This document shows, one piece after another, positions 27,287 to 37,140 of a DNA stretch of 63,534 bases. Position 1 is the first letter of the stretch, and each line of letters opens with the position of its first letter. This DNA is from Butyricicoccus sp. (GTDB lineage Bacteria; Bacillota; Clostridia; Oscillospirales; Butyricicoccaceae), in assembly GCA_020025885.1 (NCBI GenBank), contig JAHHRJ010000007.1:1-63534 (forward strand). Reading direction: 5' to 3'. The notes beneath the pieces were generated by a model. That model did not search any database. It saw only the letters and a list, made by a program, of their open reading frames with translations, and had not been told where the DNA came from. Position numbers and translations under genes: made by a program.

Positions 27287-29347
27287 ATGCCAATCATTCA
27301 TGAGTTATCCAGCCATCTTGCCGATCTGATCGCGGCGGGTGAGGTGGTAGAGCGTCCGGCTTCGGTTGCCAAAGAACTGATCGAAAACGCCATTGACGCA
27401 AACGCAACACAAATTACCGTGGAGATCGAACACGGTGGCATTTCTTATTTACGGATTGCAGACAACGGATGTGGCATGTCCCCAGAAGATGCACCCATCG
27501 CATTCCGCCGCCATGCGACCAGCAAACTGCGGACGGAGGAAGATCTCTCCGCCATTGGAACATTGGGATTTCGTGGAGAAGCACTCGCAGCAATTGCATC
27601 CGTCTCACGTATTGATCTCTTTACCAAGCAAGCAGATACCCTTGCAGGAATGCATATCCACCTAGAGGCGGGCACGATCACCGAACAGGAAGACGCTGGC
27701 TGTGTTACTGGTACAACAATGATCGTGCGGGATCTGTTTTTCAATACACCCGCACGCATGAAATTCTTACGCAAAGACTTTACAGAAGCAGGTTATGTCA
27801 TTGGTGTAGTGGAACACGCGGCGATGTCCCATCCCGAAATTGCATTTACCATGATTCGAGATGGACGCCAGGTGTTCGCAACTCCGGGAAACGGCAAGCT
27901 GATCGCGCCGGTATTTTCCGTATTCGGAAAAGAAATGACGGCAAACCTCATTGAAGTTCCAAAGTTCTCGCGAGAAAATGTGTCTGCATGGGGATATATC
28001 ACAAAACCGCATGCCGGACGCCCTAACCGTTCCATGCAGCACTTCTTTGTCAATGGGCGTTATATAAAATCCCGCGTGATGCAGGCAGCACTGGAAGAAG
28101 CATACCGTAATCGAATCATTACAGGAAAATATCCATCCGGTGCGATCTTCTTAACTCTTCCGCTGCATTTGGTTGACGTCAATGTCCATCCAGCAAAAAC
28201 AGAAGTCAAGTTTGCACAGGAAAAGAATGTATTTGATGGTGTATATATTGCATGCAAAAATGCACTGGAGCAAAATGACAATGTGCCTGAGATCCGCGCA
28301 GCAGACAAAAAACCAGCACGTGAGGATAAAATCAGCGCAGAACAGCAAACCCTTATGATTCCAACGAGGGAAGAAGTGCCATCTATGCCCAAAACACAGG
28401 CGGTACAGCAACCAATGAGAGAATCACAATCACCCGCTCGCACTCTGCCAAAGACAGCGGAAAAGCAAGTAACAATGCCAAGTGATCCGCCGGAAGTCAA
28501 AAAGGGAAAGTATCCTGTTGTGGATACCTATCAGATGCTTGGACGCACGATCAAGGTACGCACACTGCATAAGGAAACAGCTGAATCCCAAGCAATGCCG
28601 CTTCACCAAAGTCGCGTTAAGAAACCTTATATTGATGCAGATGATTTTGGGGAAGAAGAAGAGCGCAAGCTGGGGTGGGACTATCTGCCACAGATGGCAC
28701 CGCAAAAGCAGCCACCCAAACAAGAGGATGCGTTCCAAGATTCTGAATCATCCCAGCCCGTGCAGACGCAAAACACAGAAAATTCTGTCCGCGTTTTGGG
28801 TGAAGCATTTCGCACATATATTATTGCAGAGGATGAAACGGGCATGTTGTTGATCGACAAGCACGCAGCGCATGAGCGCATGATTTTCAACCGTCTGCGC
28901 AAAGAGGTAGATATCCCAAAACAAGGGCTTTTGTCTCCGGTTATTTGTGAGGTTACCCCAGCAGAATATGCAGCACTTTCAGAACAGTTAGAGGAAATTC
29001 AGAAAATCGGCTTTGAGATCGATTCATTTGGGCAGAACAGCTTTGCCGTTCGTGCCGTCCCTGCGTATCTAGACAGCGCATCAATTCCGGAAACGCTGTG
29101 TGAAATGGCAGATAAATTAATGAACAATCGTGTGCCTGTGCCCGATCGGTTGGATGATCTAATCCATACCGTATCCTGTAAGGCAGCAATTAAGGCAGGT
29201 ATGAACACCTCACTCCAAGAAATGCAAGACTTTTGTGAGCGTGTGCTGGCGGATTCTGAGATCACATGCTGTCCACATGGGCGTCCGGTCACAGTGCGAT
29301 TAAGCCGATATGAGCTTGACAAGATGTTCAAGCGCGTCAATCAATGA
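27287..29347 (+). CDS. mutL: DNA mismatch repair endonuclease MutL
   Basis: The 686-residue protein has the GHKL ATPase (AAGEVVERPASVAKELIENA-type opening, DNGCGM, GFRGEAL) and a C-terminal dimer domain. The latter contains DKHAAHE, SCKAAIKAG and CPHGRP, the metal-site motifs of endonuclease-type MutL. That fits an organism using nick-directed repair without MutH. The linker (about 330-480) is long and polar. AAGGAG at 27271 lies ten bases before the ATG at 27287; a GTG at 27281 is too close to it. Confidence 0.97.
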   Translation: MPIIHELSSHLADLIAAGEVVERPASVAKELIENAIDANATQITVEIEHGGISYLRIADNGCGMSPEDAPIAFRRHATSKLRTEEDLSAIGTLGFRGEALAAIASVSRIDLFTKQADTLAGMHIHLEAGTITEQEDAGCVTGTTMIVRDLFFNTPARMKFLRKDFTEAGYVIGVVEHAAMSHPEIAFTMIRDGRQVFATPGNGKLIAPVFSVFGKEMTANLIEVPKFSRENVSAWGYITKPHAGRPNRSMQHFFVNGRYIKSRVMQAALEEAYRNRIITGKYPSGAIFLTLPLHLVDVNVHPAKTEVKFAQEKNVFDGVYIACKNALEQNDNVPEIRAADKKPAREDKISAEQQTLMIPTREEVPSMPKTQAVQQPMRESQSPARTLPKTAEKQVTMPSDPPEVKKGKYPVVDTYQMLGRTIKVRTLHKETAESQAMPLHQSRVKKPYIDADDFGEEEERKLGWDYLPQMAPQKQPPKQEDAFQDSESSQPVQTQNTENSVRVLGEAFRTYIIAEDETGMLLIDKHAAHERMIFNRLRKEVDIPKQGLLSPVICEVTPAEYAALSEQLEEIQKIGFEIDSFGQNSFAVRAVPAYLDSASIPETLCEMADKLMNNRVPVPDRLDDLIHTVSCKAAIKAGMNTSLQEMQDFCERVLADSEITCCPHGRPVTVRLSRYELDKMFKRVNQ

Positions 29348-29356
29348 GGAAGCGCC

Positions 29357-30298
29357 ATGCAAAATAGACTGATTTGTATTACAGGGCCAACTGCAAGCGG
29401 TAAGACTGCGCTTTCGATTGCGCTTGCTCAACAACTTGGCACAGAGATCATCTCTTCGGATTCCATGCAGATCTATCGCGGCATGGATATTGGTACTGCA
29501 AAGCCGACCCCTGAGGAACAGCAGGCAGTACCGCACCATATGATCGATATTTTAGAGCCGAATGAACCATTTTCGGTTGCACGCTATATTGAATATGCAG
29601 ATACCACAGCGCAAACACTGCTGGCACAAGGGAAGATCCCGATCGTCGTCGGTGGTACTGGACTATACCTTGATGCACTTATCGAAGGCAGCGCATTCAC
29701 GGGAGACGAAATCGATCACAGCATTCGGCAGAAATATGAACAGATGGCAGCCGAGCAGGGAAATACTGCCGTGCATGCGTGTCTTGCAGCAGTTGACCCA
29801 CAGGCAGCAGAACGACTGCACCCAAACAACTTAAAGCGTGTCATTCGTGCGCTTGAAGTGTTTGAACAGACCGGTATGACTTTAGATATGTGGAACGCCA
29901 AAAACAAACGTCCTGAGCCAAAGTACGACGCGATCAAGATCGGCTTGCGTCCCACGGAACGAGAGGCTCTTTATGAGCGCATTGACAAACGTGTGGATGC
30001 AATGATGGCGGATGGTCTGCTCGAAGAGGCAAAGCGTTTATATGAATCCGGACAGCTCACTGGAACTGCTGCCCAAGCCATTGGGTATAAAGAGCTTTTG
30101 GACTTCTTGCAGGGCAGAGAAACATTGGAAGTTTGCGTAGAAACACTCAAACGCCGCACCCGCAATTATGCAAAACGACAACTCACCTGGATCAAGCGAG
30201 ATCCGTCTGTATATTGGATCACTTATGACACAAATGCCGATTTTGCTGGGGTGCTTCAGCGTTCGACAGATTATCTCGCCGAGCAGGGTATACAATAA
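29357..30298 (+). CDS. miaA: tRNA dimethylallyltransferase
   Basis: MiaA transfers a dimethylallyl group to A37 of UNN-reading tRNAs, the step before MiaB. The 313-residue protein shows the P-loop GPTASGKTALS, SSDSMQIYRGMDIGTAKP, GGTGLYL and the QLTWIKRD C-terminal motif. It starts 9 bp after mutL and precedes hfq, the common mutL-miaA-hfq order. Confidence 0.98.
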   Translation: MQNRLICITGPTASGKTALSIALAQQLGTEIISSDSMQIYRGMDIGTAKPTPEEQQAVPHHMIDILEPNEPFSVARYIEYADTTAQTLLAQGKIPIVVGGTGLYLDALIEGSAFTGDEIDHSIRQKYEQMAAEQGNTAVHACLAAVDPQAAERLHPNNLKRVIRALEVFEQTGMTLDMWNAKNKRPEPKYDAIKIGLRPTEREALYERIDKRVDAMMADGLLEEAKRLYESGQLTGTAAQAIGYKELLDFLQGRETLEVCVETLKRRTRNYAKRQLTWIKRDPSVYWITYDTNADFAGVLQRSTDYLAEQGIQ

Positions 30299-30333
30299 AT
30301 CCAGAATTTTACAAATATATGGAGGGTATTCTT

Positions 30334-30582
30334 GTGAGAAATGATATCAATTTACAAGACGCATTTTTGAACGTGGTTCGTCAGCAGGGGCAGGTCATCA
30401 CAGTGATTTTAATGAACGGCTACCAGATGCGTGGCATCATCCGCGGCTTTGACAGCTTCATCGTGATTCTGGAAAGTGATGGCAAGCAGCAAATGATTTA
30501 TAAGCATGCGATTTCAACTATGATTCCAAGCCAGAGGGTGGAATTCTATACCCGCAGGGAGGATCGCATGATGGGTGAATAA
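30334..30582 (+). CDS. hfq: RNA chaperone Hfq
   Basis: Hfq is a hexameric Sm-like ring that binds small RNAs and mRNAs. The 82-residue protein has Sm1 (NGYQMRGIIRGFDSF) and the Sm2 motif YKHAIST. The GTG at 30334 is taken as start because GGAGGG lies seven bases before it and the product then begins like other Hfq proteins; an ATG at 30319 overlaps that site and is unlikely. The C-terminal tail is short, as in Firmicutes. Confidence 0.95.
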   Translation: MRNDINLQDAFLNVVRQQGQVITVILMNGYQMRGIIRGFDSFIVILESDGKQQMIYKHAISTMIPSQRVEFYTRREDRMMGE

Positions 30583-30593
30583 GGAGACCTTTC

Positions 30594-31832
30594 ATGTTAG
30601 CAATACAAGAAATCCGGAAACACCTCACACCCAAACGGGTGTTGATGGCGGTTCTGGTTGCGCTGAGCAGTGCATATATCATTGTGCAGTCTGTTCAGGC
30701 GCTCAGTATTGGCATCGTCACAACGGAAGCAAAGTATGTGACCGTAGACGATTCCATCTCGGCTTCTGGGTGGTTTATCCGCAACGAAACCATAACAGAA
30801 GGTACATCAAGCAACACCGTAAAACATATTGTAAGCAACGGCGAAAAAGTACAAGCTTCAGCAGCACTTGCGATCGTATATGCAGACCAAAGTATTATGG
30901 ATGCGAGCCGCCGACTGGAGGAAATTGACGCAGAGCTGGAACTTCTGAATACAGCAGTCCGCTCTGCGGGCGATTATGCAAACGACAACACCAAAACTGA
31001 TCACCAGATCATAAAACAAATGGAGCAGCTCTCTGCGATCACAGAAGATGGAATGCCAGTGGGTGCAGCGGAAAGTGCAACCGAACTGCGCAAACTGTCC
31101 CTCAGGCGCAACGCCTCCAGCTTAGATGTCGGTGAGCTGCGTTCTCAGATCGTTGCACTGGAAAATGAGAAAAAGGGACTTGCGGGCAAGGCGTATGGCA
31201 GAAGTACGACCATCAGTGCACCGGCTTCCGGATACTTTTCCGAGGTGGTGGATGGATACGAAACCATCCTGACCCCAGAAAAAGTGCAAAATCTCACACC
31301 AGATGCATTTCGGAAACTGACAGAACAGAAAGCGAATCCACAACGTGGCAAGATGGGTAAGGTCATGAATGGCTTTAGCTGGCAGTTTGCAGCCATCTTA
31401 GACAACGCTGCGGCAAGCCGCCTCAAAGTTGGACAAGATGTGATCCTGAAATTTTCACAGATCGCTTCCAATGTAGCAGCAACGGTTGAGACGATCACAC
31501 CAGATGAAAACAACAAAGAATCTCTGGTGCTATTCTCCAGCACAGTCGTCAATGGAGAGCTCGTCTCTATTCGTCAGCAAAACGTGGACATCGTATTTTC
31601 TAGCTATACCGGTCTTAAAGTTCCGGTTTCTGCGATTACCATGAACGAAAAATCACAGATCGGCGTTTACATCCTGACCGGAAATATGGCGAGATTTAAA
31701 ACGATTACCCCGATTTATAAAGCTCCTGAATATTATATCGTGCAAAAGGGTATGACAAGTTCCGACCTTGTGATTGGAGATACCATTATCACACAGGCAA
31801 CTGGACTTGGTGATTTGAAGGTGATGAAATGA
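30594..31832 (+). CDS. HlyD-like membrane-anchored protein of the sepF cluster
   Basis: A 412-residue protein with one N-terminal membrane segment (about 16-38), a biotinyl-lipoyl-like beta segment, a helical hairpin (about 100-190) and a C-terminal beta barrel, the layout of periplasmic adaptor proteins. No transporter lies beside it. Similar genes recur next to ylmE/sepF in Clostridia, so a cell-envelope or division role is more likely than efflux (inference). Its stop overlaps the ylmE start (ATGATGA). Confidence 0.7.
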   Translation: MLAIQEIRKHLTPKRVLMAVLVALSSAYIIVQSVQALSIGIVTTEAKYVTVDDSISASGWFIRNETITEGTSSNTVKHIVSNGEKVQASAALAIVYADQSIMDASRRLEEIDAELELLNTAVRSAGDYANDNTKTDHQIIKQMEQLSAITEDGMPVGAAESATELRKLSLRRNASSLDVGELRSQIVALENEKKGLAGKAYGRSTTISAPASGYFSEVVDGYETILTPEKVQNLTPDAFRKLTEQKANPQRGKMGKVMNGFSWQFAAILDNAAASRLKVGQDVILKFSQIASNVAATVETITPDENNKESLVLFSSTVVNGELVSIRQQNVDIVFSSYTGLKVPVSAITMNEKSQIGVYILTGNMARFKTITPIYKAPEYYIVQKGMTSSDLVIGDTIITQATGLGDLKVMK

Positions 31833-32575
31833 TGACAGAGACAGAACGCAGGACATTAGAAGAACGTTTCCATACCATCAAGGCGCAGATCGCTGCTGCC
31901 GCACAAAAAGCAGGGCGCGATCCCGAAGAAATTTTATTGGTTGCTGCCACAAAAATGAATGATGCAGAACGCGTACAGGCTGCCATTTCGATGGGACTGT
32001 CCGCGTGCGGCGAAAATCGTGTGCAGGAACTGCTCGAAAAATATGAGCAGAATGCATATGAAGGTGCAGACCTGCAATTCATCGGAACCTTGCAGACCAA
32101 TAAAGTGAAATACCTCATTGGCAAGGTCTCACTCATTCAATCGGTCGGCTCTATAAAGCTTGCGGAATGTATTGCAAAAGAAGCAAAAAAACGTGAAATC
32201 TGCCAAGATATCCTGCTGGAAGTCAACATCGGACGTGAAGCAGCCAAAAGCGGTTTTCTGCCGGAAGATCTGCAAACTGCGCTCGAAACACTGCCGAATC
32301 TGCCCAATATTCATATCCGTGGTCTCATGGCAATCCCTCCAATTGCAACGGAAGGACAGAAAAGTTCTAGGTATTTTACAGAAATGCAACAACTATTTGT
32401 TGACATATCCACAAAAAAATACGATAATGTATCTATGGACTATTTGTCTATGGGGATGACAATTGATTTTGAACAGGCGATCGCTTACGGTGCAAACATC
32501 GTGCGCGTTGGTACTGGCATATTCGGTTATCGCCCCTATGCACAGACCACTTCGGTTTTGGGCGACCTGAAATAA
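31829..32575 (+). CDS. ylmE: YggS/YlmE family PLP homeostasis protein
   Basis: A 248-residue fold type III PLP-binding protein with the cofactor lysine in LVAATKM, ENRVQEL, the FIGTLQTNK segment and the SMGMT phosphate-binding motif near the C terminus. These proteins buffer pyridoxal phosphate and have no known catalytic activity. It overlaps the upstream gene by four bases (the ATG at 31832 is an equally possible start) and lies just before sepF, its usual neighbour. Confidence 0.93.
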   Translation: MMTETERRTLEERFHTIKAQIAAAAQKAGRDPEEILLVAATKMNDAERVQAAISMGLSACGENRVQELLEKYEQNAYEGADLQFIGTLQTNKVKYLIGKVSLIQSVGSIKLAECIAKEAKKREICQDILLEVNIGREAAKSGFLPEDLQTALETLPNLPNIHIRGLMAIPPIATEGQKSSRYFTEMQQLFVDISTKKYDNVSMDYLSMGMTIDFEQAIAYGANIVRVGTGIFGYRPYAQTTSVLGDLK

Positions 32576-32612
32576 AAAGAATTTTTAAGTATCCACAAAG
32601 GAGTTTTAGAAT

Positions 32613-33083
32613 ATGGCATCGATCAAAGGTTTTCTCGACTGGGTGAAGGGCGAGGACATGGAAGAAGATTTCGATGATTTCGCACCGGTACAGCGTGATG
32701 AGGATCTGGAAGACGCTCAGCCTGCAGCAGCACGAAACACTTATGCTTCCGCATCTTCCTCGAATGCCAGCCGCAAAGAAAATAATGTTGTAAACATCAA
32801 TGCAACTGCTCAGCTGGCTGTCGTTCTGGTGAAGCCAGACCGTTTTGAAAATGCGGCTGAAATTGCTGATCACCTCAAGCAGAAGCGCACGGTTGTATTA
32901 AATCTGGAACAAACCAATAAAGATGTTGCTCGACGTCTCGTTGATTTTCTCAGCGGCGTAGCGTATGCACAGGAAGGAAAAATCAAAAAGGTTGCAAACA
33001 GCACCTTCATCATCACCCCATACAATGTAGATATTATGGGTGATCTGATCGATGAGCTGGAAAGCAATGGACTTTACATTTGA
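32613..33083 (+). CDS. sepF: Cell division protein SepF
   Basis: SepF polymerises, binds the membrane and organises FtsZ filaments. The 156-residue protein has the N-terminal amphipathic membrane helix (MASIKGFLDWVKG), an acidic linker and the core domain (about 68-150: VVLVKPDRFENAAEIADHLK, VVLNLEQTNKDVARR-x-VDFLSG). AAAGGAG precedes the ATG. Confidence 0.97.
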   Translation: MASIKGFLDWVKGEDMEEDFDDFAPVQRDEDLEDAQPAAARNTYASASSSNASRKENNVVNINATAQLAVVLVKPDRFENAAEIADHLKQKRTVVLNLEQTNKDVARRLVDFLSGVAYAQEGKIKKVANSTFIITPYNVDIMGDLIDELESNGLYI

Positions 33084-33096
33084 TTGAAGGATTAAC

Positions 33097-33366
33097 GTGT
33101 CTTATTATTTTGTTTTTATAGTTGCCAGGATTATCGAACTGCTACAGTTCTTCATGCTGGCTCGTGCAATCTTTTCCTGGTTCCCACAGGCGCGCGGCAG
33201 TAAAATAGGGGAATTGCTGTATTTGGCAACTGAACCTATCATCATGCCATTCCGCGCACTGTTCGATCACATCGGCGCATTTCGCGGCTTCATGCTGGAT
33301 ATCCCATTTCTTTGCGCCTTTTTGGCACTATCATTTATGGAGAGTATGCTATACAGTCTGGTATAA
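33097..33366 (+). CDS. YggT family membrane protein
   Basis: An 89-residue protein with two hydrophobic segments and the family motif FSWFPQARGSKIGELLY-x-x-TEPIIMPFR. Members cluster with sepF and divIVA and are thought to act in division or osmotic response. Translation starts at a GTG (33097) behind GAAGGA. The RNA-binding protein YlmH, often encoded next in Firmicutes, is absent here. Confidence 0.9.
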   Translation: MSYYFVFIVARIIELLQFFMLARAIFSWFPQARGSKIGELLYLATEPIIMPFRALFDHIGAFRGFMLDIPFLCAFLALSFMESMLYSLV

Positions 33367-33377
33367 CAGCACGCGGC

Positions 33378-33400
33378 GGCCGGGGAGACTCCGGCCTTTT
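33378..33400 (+). terminator. Hairpin terminator between yggT and divIVA
   Basis: GGCCGG (33378-33383) pairs with CCGGCC (33391-33396) and is followed by four T. The short T run suggests incomplete termination, so divIVA may be partly read through. Confidence 0.6.
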
Positions 33401-33450
33401 GCCTTGTAGGAAAAGAGACTCACTTCATGTATTTCGGAGGATAAAAAATT

Positions 33451-34227
33451 ATGCTGACGGTTCAGGAAATTCAGGCATTGACCTTTGAAAAGGCAATGTT
33501 CAACGGATATGATCCAAAGTCGGTTGACGAAGTGATCGAACAGATCACCGAAGATTATGCAACGATGCAGAAAGAAAATGCTGCACTGAAAGCGAAAATG
33601 AAAGTGCTCGTTGACAAGATCGATGAGTATCGTTCCGTAGAAGACGGTATGCGGCGTGCACTTCTGTCTGCGCAGGGGATTGCACAGGAAACACTTGACA
33701 AAGCAAAGATTGAAGCACAACAGATCATTGATGAGGCAAAAGTCAAGTATGAAGTGCGCGTGAAGGAGCTGAAGGCAGAAATTGCAGCCGAAGAGCAGCG
33801 CCTCGAAATTGCAAAGAAAAACAATGCAGATTTTCTGAGTAAGATGACCGCAGTCTATGACGCACAAAAGAAAATCTTGGTCAAGCTCGCAGCGGCTCCA
33901 GAATTGCAGTCCTCTGCTGAGCAGACCGATGAAAACGAGCCTTATGATGATGAGGGCGAATCTATGGAGATCTCAGAAAGCACAGAAGAGACCATCGAGT
34001 CGATCGTTAGTGCACCAGAGGAAACACAGATCCCTCTCAATGAAGATATGCCGGATGATGTAAAGCAGTATGTGGAAACACATAAAGACAATAAGTTTGC
34101 TACATCAGAAATGAATCTGTCTGCCAACAAAATCATAGACACCCAGCGTCTGCATGAGCAGGCAACTGCACGGTTTGATTTTGGAGAGCTTAAGTTTGGC
34201 GCGGACTATAAGCCGGAAAACGACTGA
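33451..34227 (+). CDS. divIVA: DivIVA-domain division/polarity protein
   Basis: A 258-residue protein with the DivIVA lipid-binding N terminus (FEKAMFNGYDPKSVDEVIEQI) and a coiled coil through about residue 150, then an acidic, probably disordered segment. DivIVA senses negative membrane curvature at septa and poles and recruits division or wall-growth proteins. It follows sepF-yggT as in most Firmicutes. GGAGGATAAAAAATT precedes the ATG. Confidence 0.95.
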   Translation: MLTVQEIQALTFEKAMFNGYDPKSVDEVIEQITEDYATMQKENAALKAKMKVLVDKIDEYRSVEDGMRRALLSAQGIAQETLDKAKIEAQQIIDEAKVKYEVRVKELKAEIAAEEQRLEIAKKNNADFLSKMTAVYDAQKKILVKLAAAPELQSSAEQTDENEPYDDEGESMEISESTEETIESIVSAPEETQIPLNEDMPDDVKQYVETHKDNKFATSEMNLSANKIIDTQRLHEQATARFDFGELKFGADYKPEND

Positions 34228-34284
34228 TCATACCGCATTTTTTCGCAGGCAAAGAGATAGAAACGAAAGGACGGAAACGGTACA

Positions 34285-37083
34285 ATGCCGCAGGATTATA
34301 ACGCAACAATCAACCTACCAAAAACAGAATTTCCTATGCGTGGCAATCTGCCTAAGAGAGAACCAGGTTTTCTAGCTGCATGGGAGCAGAACAGCAACGT
34401 ACTCTATCATGCAATTATGAAGAAGAACGAGGGTAAGCCTCTGTTCGTTCTGCATGATGGTCCTCCATATGCAAACGGTAATCTGCATATGGGACATGCA
34501 CTGAACAAGGTGCTTAAGGACTTCATCATCCGCTATAAAAACATGGCGGGCTTCCGTGCACCTTATGTACCAGGCTGGGATACCCATGGTCTGCCGATCG
34601 AGCGTCAGGCAATTAAGGCATACGGCATGGACCGCGATAAGGTTTCTGTTGCCGAATTCCGTCAGAAGTGTGAAGAGTTCGCACGCCAGCATGTAGACAC
34701 CCAGCGTGAACAGTTCAAGCGTTTGGGCGTTGTTGGCGATTGGGAGCGTCCTTATCTGACCCTGACCCATGATTTCGAGGCAAAGCAGATCGAAATCTTT
34801 GGCGAAATGGCAAAGAAGGGATACATCTACAAGGGACTTAAGCCGGTTTACTGGTGCCCACATGATGAAACTGCTCTGGCTGAGGCTGAGATCGAGTATC
34901 AGGATGAGCCATGCTCCTCGATCTATGTAAAGTTTGCTGTAACCGATGACAAGGGTGTGATTACCAAGGCAATTGGCAGTAAGGAAAACGTATACTTTGT
35001 AATCTGGACCACAACCACTTGGACTCTGCCAGGCAACCTCGCAATTTCAGTGAACCCGTTCTTCGAGTATGATCTGGTTCGTGTACCGAGCGGCGATATC
35101 TACGTTCTGGCAAAGGAACTGGTTAAGAGCGTAATGGACGCTGCCAAGATCCAATCTTGGGAAGTGCTGGCAACTCTGCTCGGCTCTGACCTTGAGATGA
35201 TGAAGACCCAGCATCCACTGATGGATCGCGAGTCTATTGTCATCACTGGCGAACATGTTACACTGGACGCTGGTACTGGCTGTGTTCATACCGCGCCGGG
35301 CTTTGGTGCAGATGACTTTATCGTATGCCAGAAGTATGATATCCCGATCATCGTTCCGGTTGATGGCAAGGGTATTGCCACTCAGGATGCGGGCAAGTAT
35401 GCTGGCATGTACTACGAAAAGACCACCCCGATCATTCTCGACGATTTACGTGCTTGCAATGCACTCTTTGCAATGGAAGACATTGTGCATAGCTATCCGC
35501 ACTGCTGGCGTTGTAAGAACCCGATCATCTTTCGCGCAACCGAGCAGTGGTTCTGCTCCGTAGACGCACTGAAGGAAGATGCAGTCAAGGCTTGCCATGA
35601 AATCAACTGGATTCCCGGTTGGGGCGAGGAGCGCATGACCTCCATGATCATGGAGCGCGCTGATTGGTGTATTTCTCGTCAGCGTATCTGGGGCGTTCCG
35701 ATCCCGATCTTCTTCTGTAAGGATTGCGGAAAACCGCTGGTCAATGAAAAGACCATCAAGCTGGTATCTGACCTGTTCCGTGAGAAGGGCTCGAACGCTT
35801 GGTTTGAGATGGATGCAAGCGAGATCCTCACCGACGATATCAAGTGCGAGTGCGGTTGTCACTCCTTCGATAAGGAAACTGACACCATGGACGTATGGTT
35901 CGATTCCGGGTCCAGCTGGGCAGCTGTGATCGAAGAACGCGAAGGTCAGCCTGTTCCGGTTGATGTATATCTGGAAGGCAATGACCAGTACCGCGGTTGG
36001 TTCCAGTCCTCTATGTTGACTGCGATCGCAACTAAGGGCATTGCACCATACAAGACCGTTATCACACACGGTATGATCGTAGACGAAGAGCGTCAGAAGA
36101 TGTCCAAGTCTCTGGGTAACGGCATTAGTCCACAGGAACTGCTCAAGGACTACGGCGCTGACATTCTGCGTCTGTGGGTTTCTTCCGCGGATTACCGTCA
36201 GGATATGCGCATTTCCAAAGAAATGTTTAAGCATTTGGCGCAGAATTATCTCAAGATCCGTAACACTGCACGCTATATTCTCGGCAATCTGGATGGATTT
36301 GATCCGGCAACCGATATGATTGCATACGACCAGCTGTGTGAACTTGACCGCTGGGCACTGATGAAGCTCAATGAGCTGGTGCAGAAAGTCATCAAGGGTT
36401 ACGATGCGTATGAGTTCCATGTTGTACTGCATGCAATTCATAACTTCTGTGTTGTTGATATGTCCAACTTCTATCTGGATGTCATCAAGGATCGTCTGTA
36501 CTGTGAAGATAAGGCTGGCGTACTGCGCCGCTCTGCACAGACTGTTATGTACGAAATCCTTGATGCACTGGTTCGTATGATCGCACCGATCCTTTGCTTC
36601 ACAGCAGATGAAATCTGGCAGGAGATGCCGCACCGCGAGGGCGACGATGCTGCAAACATTGCACTCAATTCCATGCCAAAGGTAAATGCTGCTTGGATAT
36701 TTGAAGAAGCACAGGCTGACAAGTGGAATAAGCTGTCTGCACTGCGTGACGATGTGAACAAGGCTCTGGAAGAGGCACGTAAGAATAAGGTCATCGGTAA
36801 GCCGCTGGAAGCATGGGTAACTGTCTATGCTGAGGGCGAGATTGCAGATTGCCTGAGTGCAATTCCGGCAGATGAACTGGCTGTACTCTGCATCGTTTCC
36901 AAACTGCGTGTGATTCGTGGCACAGGCGAGGGTATGTCTGGTGAAAATCTGGAAGGCATCAAGATCGCGATTGAACGCGCTTCTGGTGACAAGTGCGAAC
37001 GCTGCTGGATGTATGTTGACTCGATTGGTCAGAACAGCACCCATCCGACACTTTGTGCACGCTGCGCAGAAGTCGTTGGCTAA
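34285..37083 (+). CDS. ileS: Isoleucyl-tRNA synthetase
   Basis: The 932-residue class I synthetase has the HIGH-type motif NLHMGHALNKV near 60, the CP1 editing domain with WTTTTWTLPGN, the KMSKSLGN loop near 610 and a C-terminal zinc finger (CERCW ... CARC). This is the bacterial IleS1 architecture. Only 57 bp separate it from divIVA, so there is no room for a T-box; control is therefore by read-through from upstream or an unseen element. Confidence 0.98.
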   Translation: MPQDYNATINLPKTEFPMRGNLPKREPGFLAAWEQNSNVLYHAIMKKNEGKPLFVLHDGPPYANGNLHMGHALNKVLKDFIIRYKNMAGFRAPYVPGWDTHGLPIERQAIKAYGMDRDKVSVAEFRQKCEEFARQHVDTQREQFKRLGVVGDWERPYLTLTHDFEAKQIEIFGEMAKKGYIYKGLKPVYWCPHDETALAEAEIEYQDEPCSSIYVKFAVTDDKGVITKAIGSKENVYFVIWTTTTWTLPGNLAISVNPFFEYDLVRVPSGDIYVLAKELVKSVMDAAKIQSWEVLATLLGSDLEMMKTQHPLMDRESIVITGEHVTLDAGTGCVHTAPGFGADDFIVCQKYDIPIIVPVDGKGIATQDAGKYAGMYYEKTTPIILDDLRACNALFAMEDIVHSYPHCWRCKNPIIFRATEQWFCSVDALKEDAVKACHEINWIPGWGEERMTSMIMERADWCISRQRIWGVPIPIFFCKDCGKPLVNEKTIKLVSDLFREKGSNAWFEMDASEILTDDIKCECGCHSFDKETDTMDVWFDSGSSWAAVIEEREGQPVPVDVYLEGNDQYRGWFQSSMLTAIATKGIAPYKTVITHGMIVDEERQKMSKSLGNGISPQELLKDYGADILRLWVSSADYRQDMRISKEMFKHLAQNYLKIRNTARYILGNLDGFDPATDMIAYDQLCELDRWALMKLNELVQKVIKGYDAYEFHVVLHAIHNFCVVDMSNFYLDVIKDRLYCEDKAGVLRRSAQTVMYEILDALVRMIAPILCFTADEIWQEMPHREGDDAANIALNSMPKVNAAWIFEEAQADKWNKLSALRDDVNKALEEARKNKVIGKPLEAWVTVYAEGEIADCLSAIPADELAVLCIVSKLRVIRGTGEGMSGENLEGIKIAIERASGDKCERCWMYVDSIGQNSTHPTLCARCAEVVG

Positions 37084-37095
37084 ATAAAATGTATC

Positions 37096-37126
37096 AAAAG
37101 GCAGGCAGCTAATGCCTGCCTTTTTT
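37096..37126 (+). terminator. Intrinsic terminator after ileS
   Basis: AAAAGGCAGGC (37096-37106) pairs with GCCTGCCTTTT around a seven-base loop and continues into T. The lspA ribosome site follows immediately, so some read-through is expected. Confidence 0.85.
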
Positions 37127-37140
37127 GAAGGAGTTTTTCT

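Noticed and set aside
34228..34284. T-box in front of ileS
   Set aside because: Only 57 bases separate divIVA and ileS and none of the T-box motifs are present.
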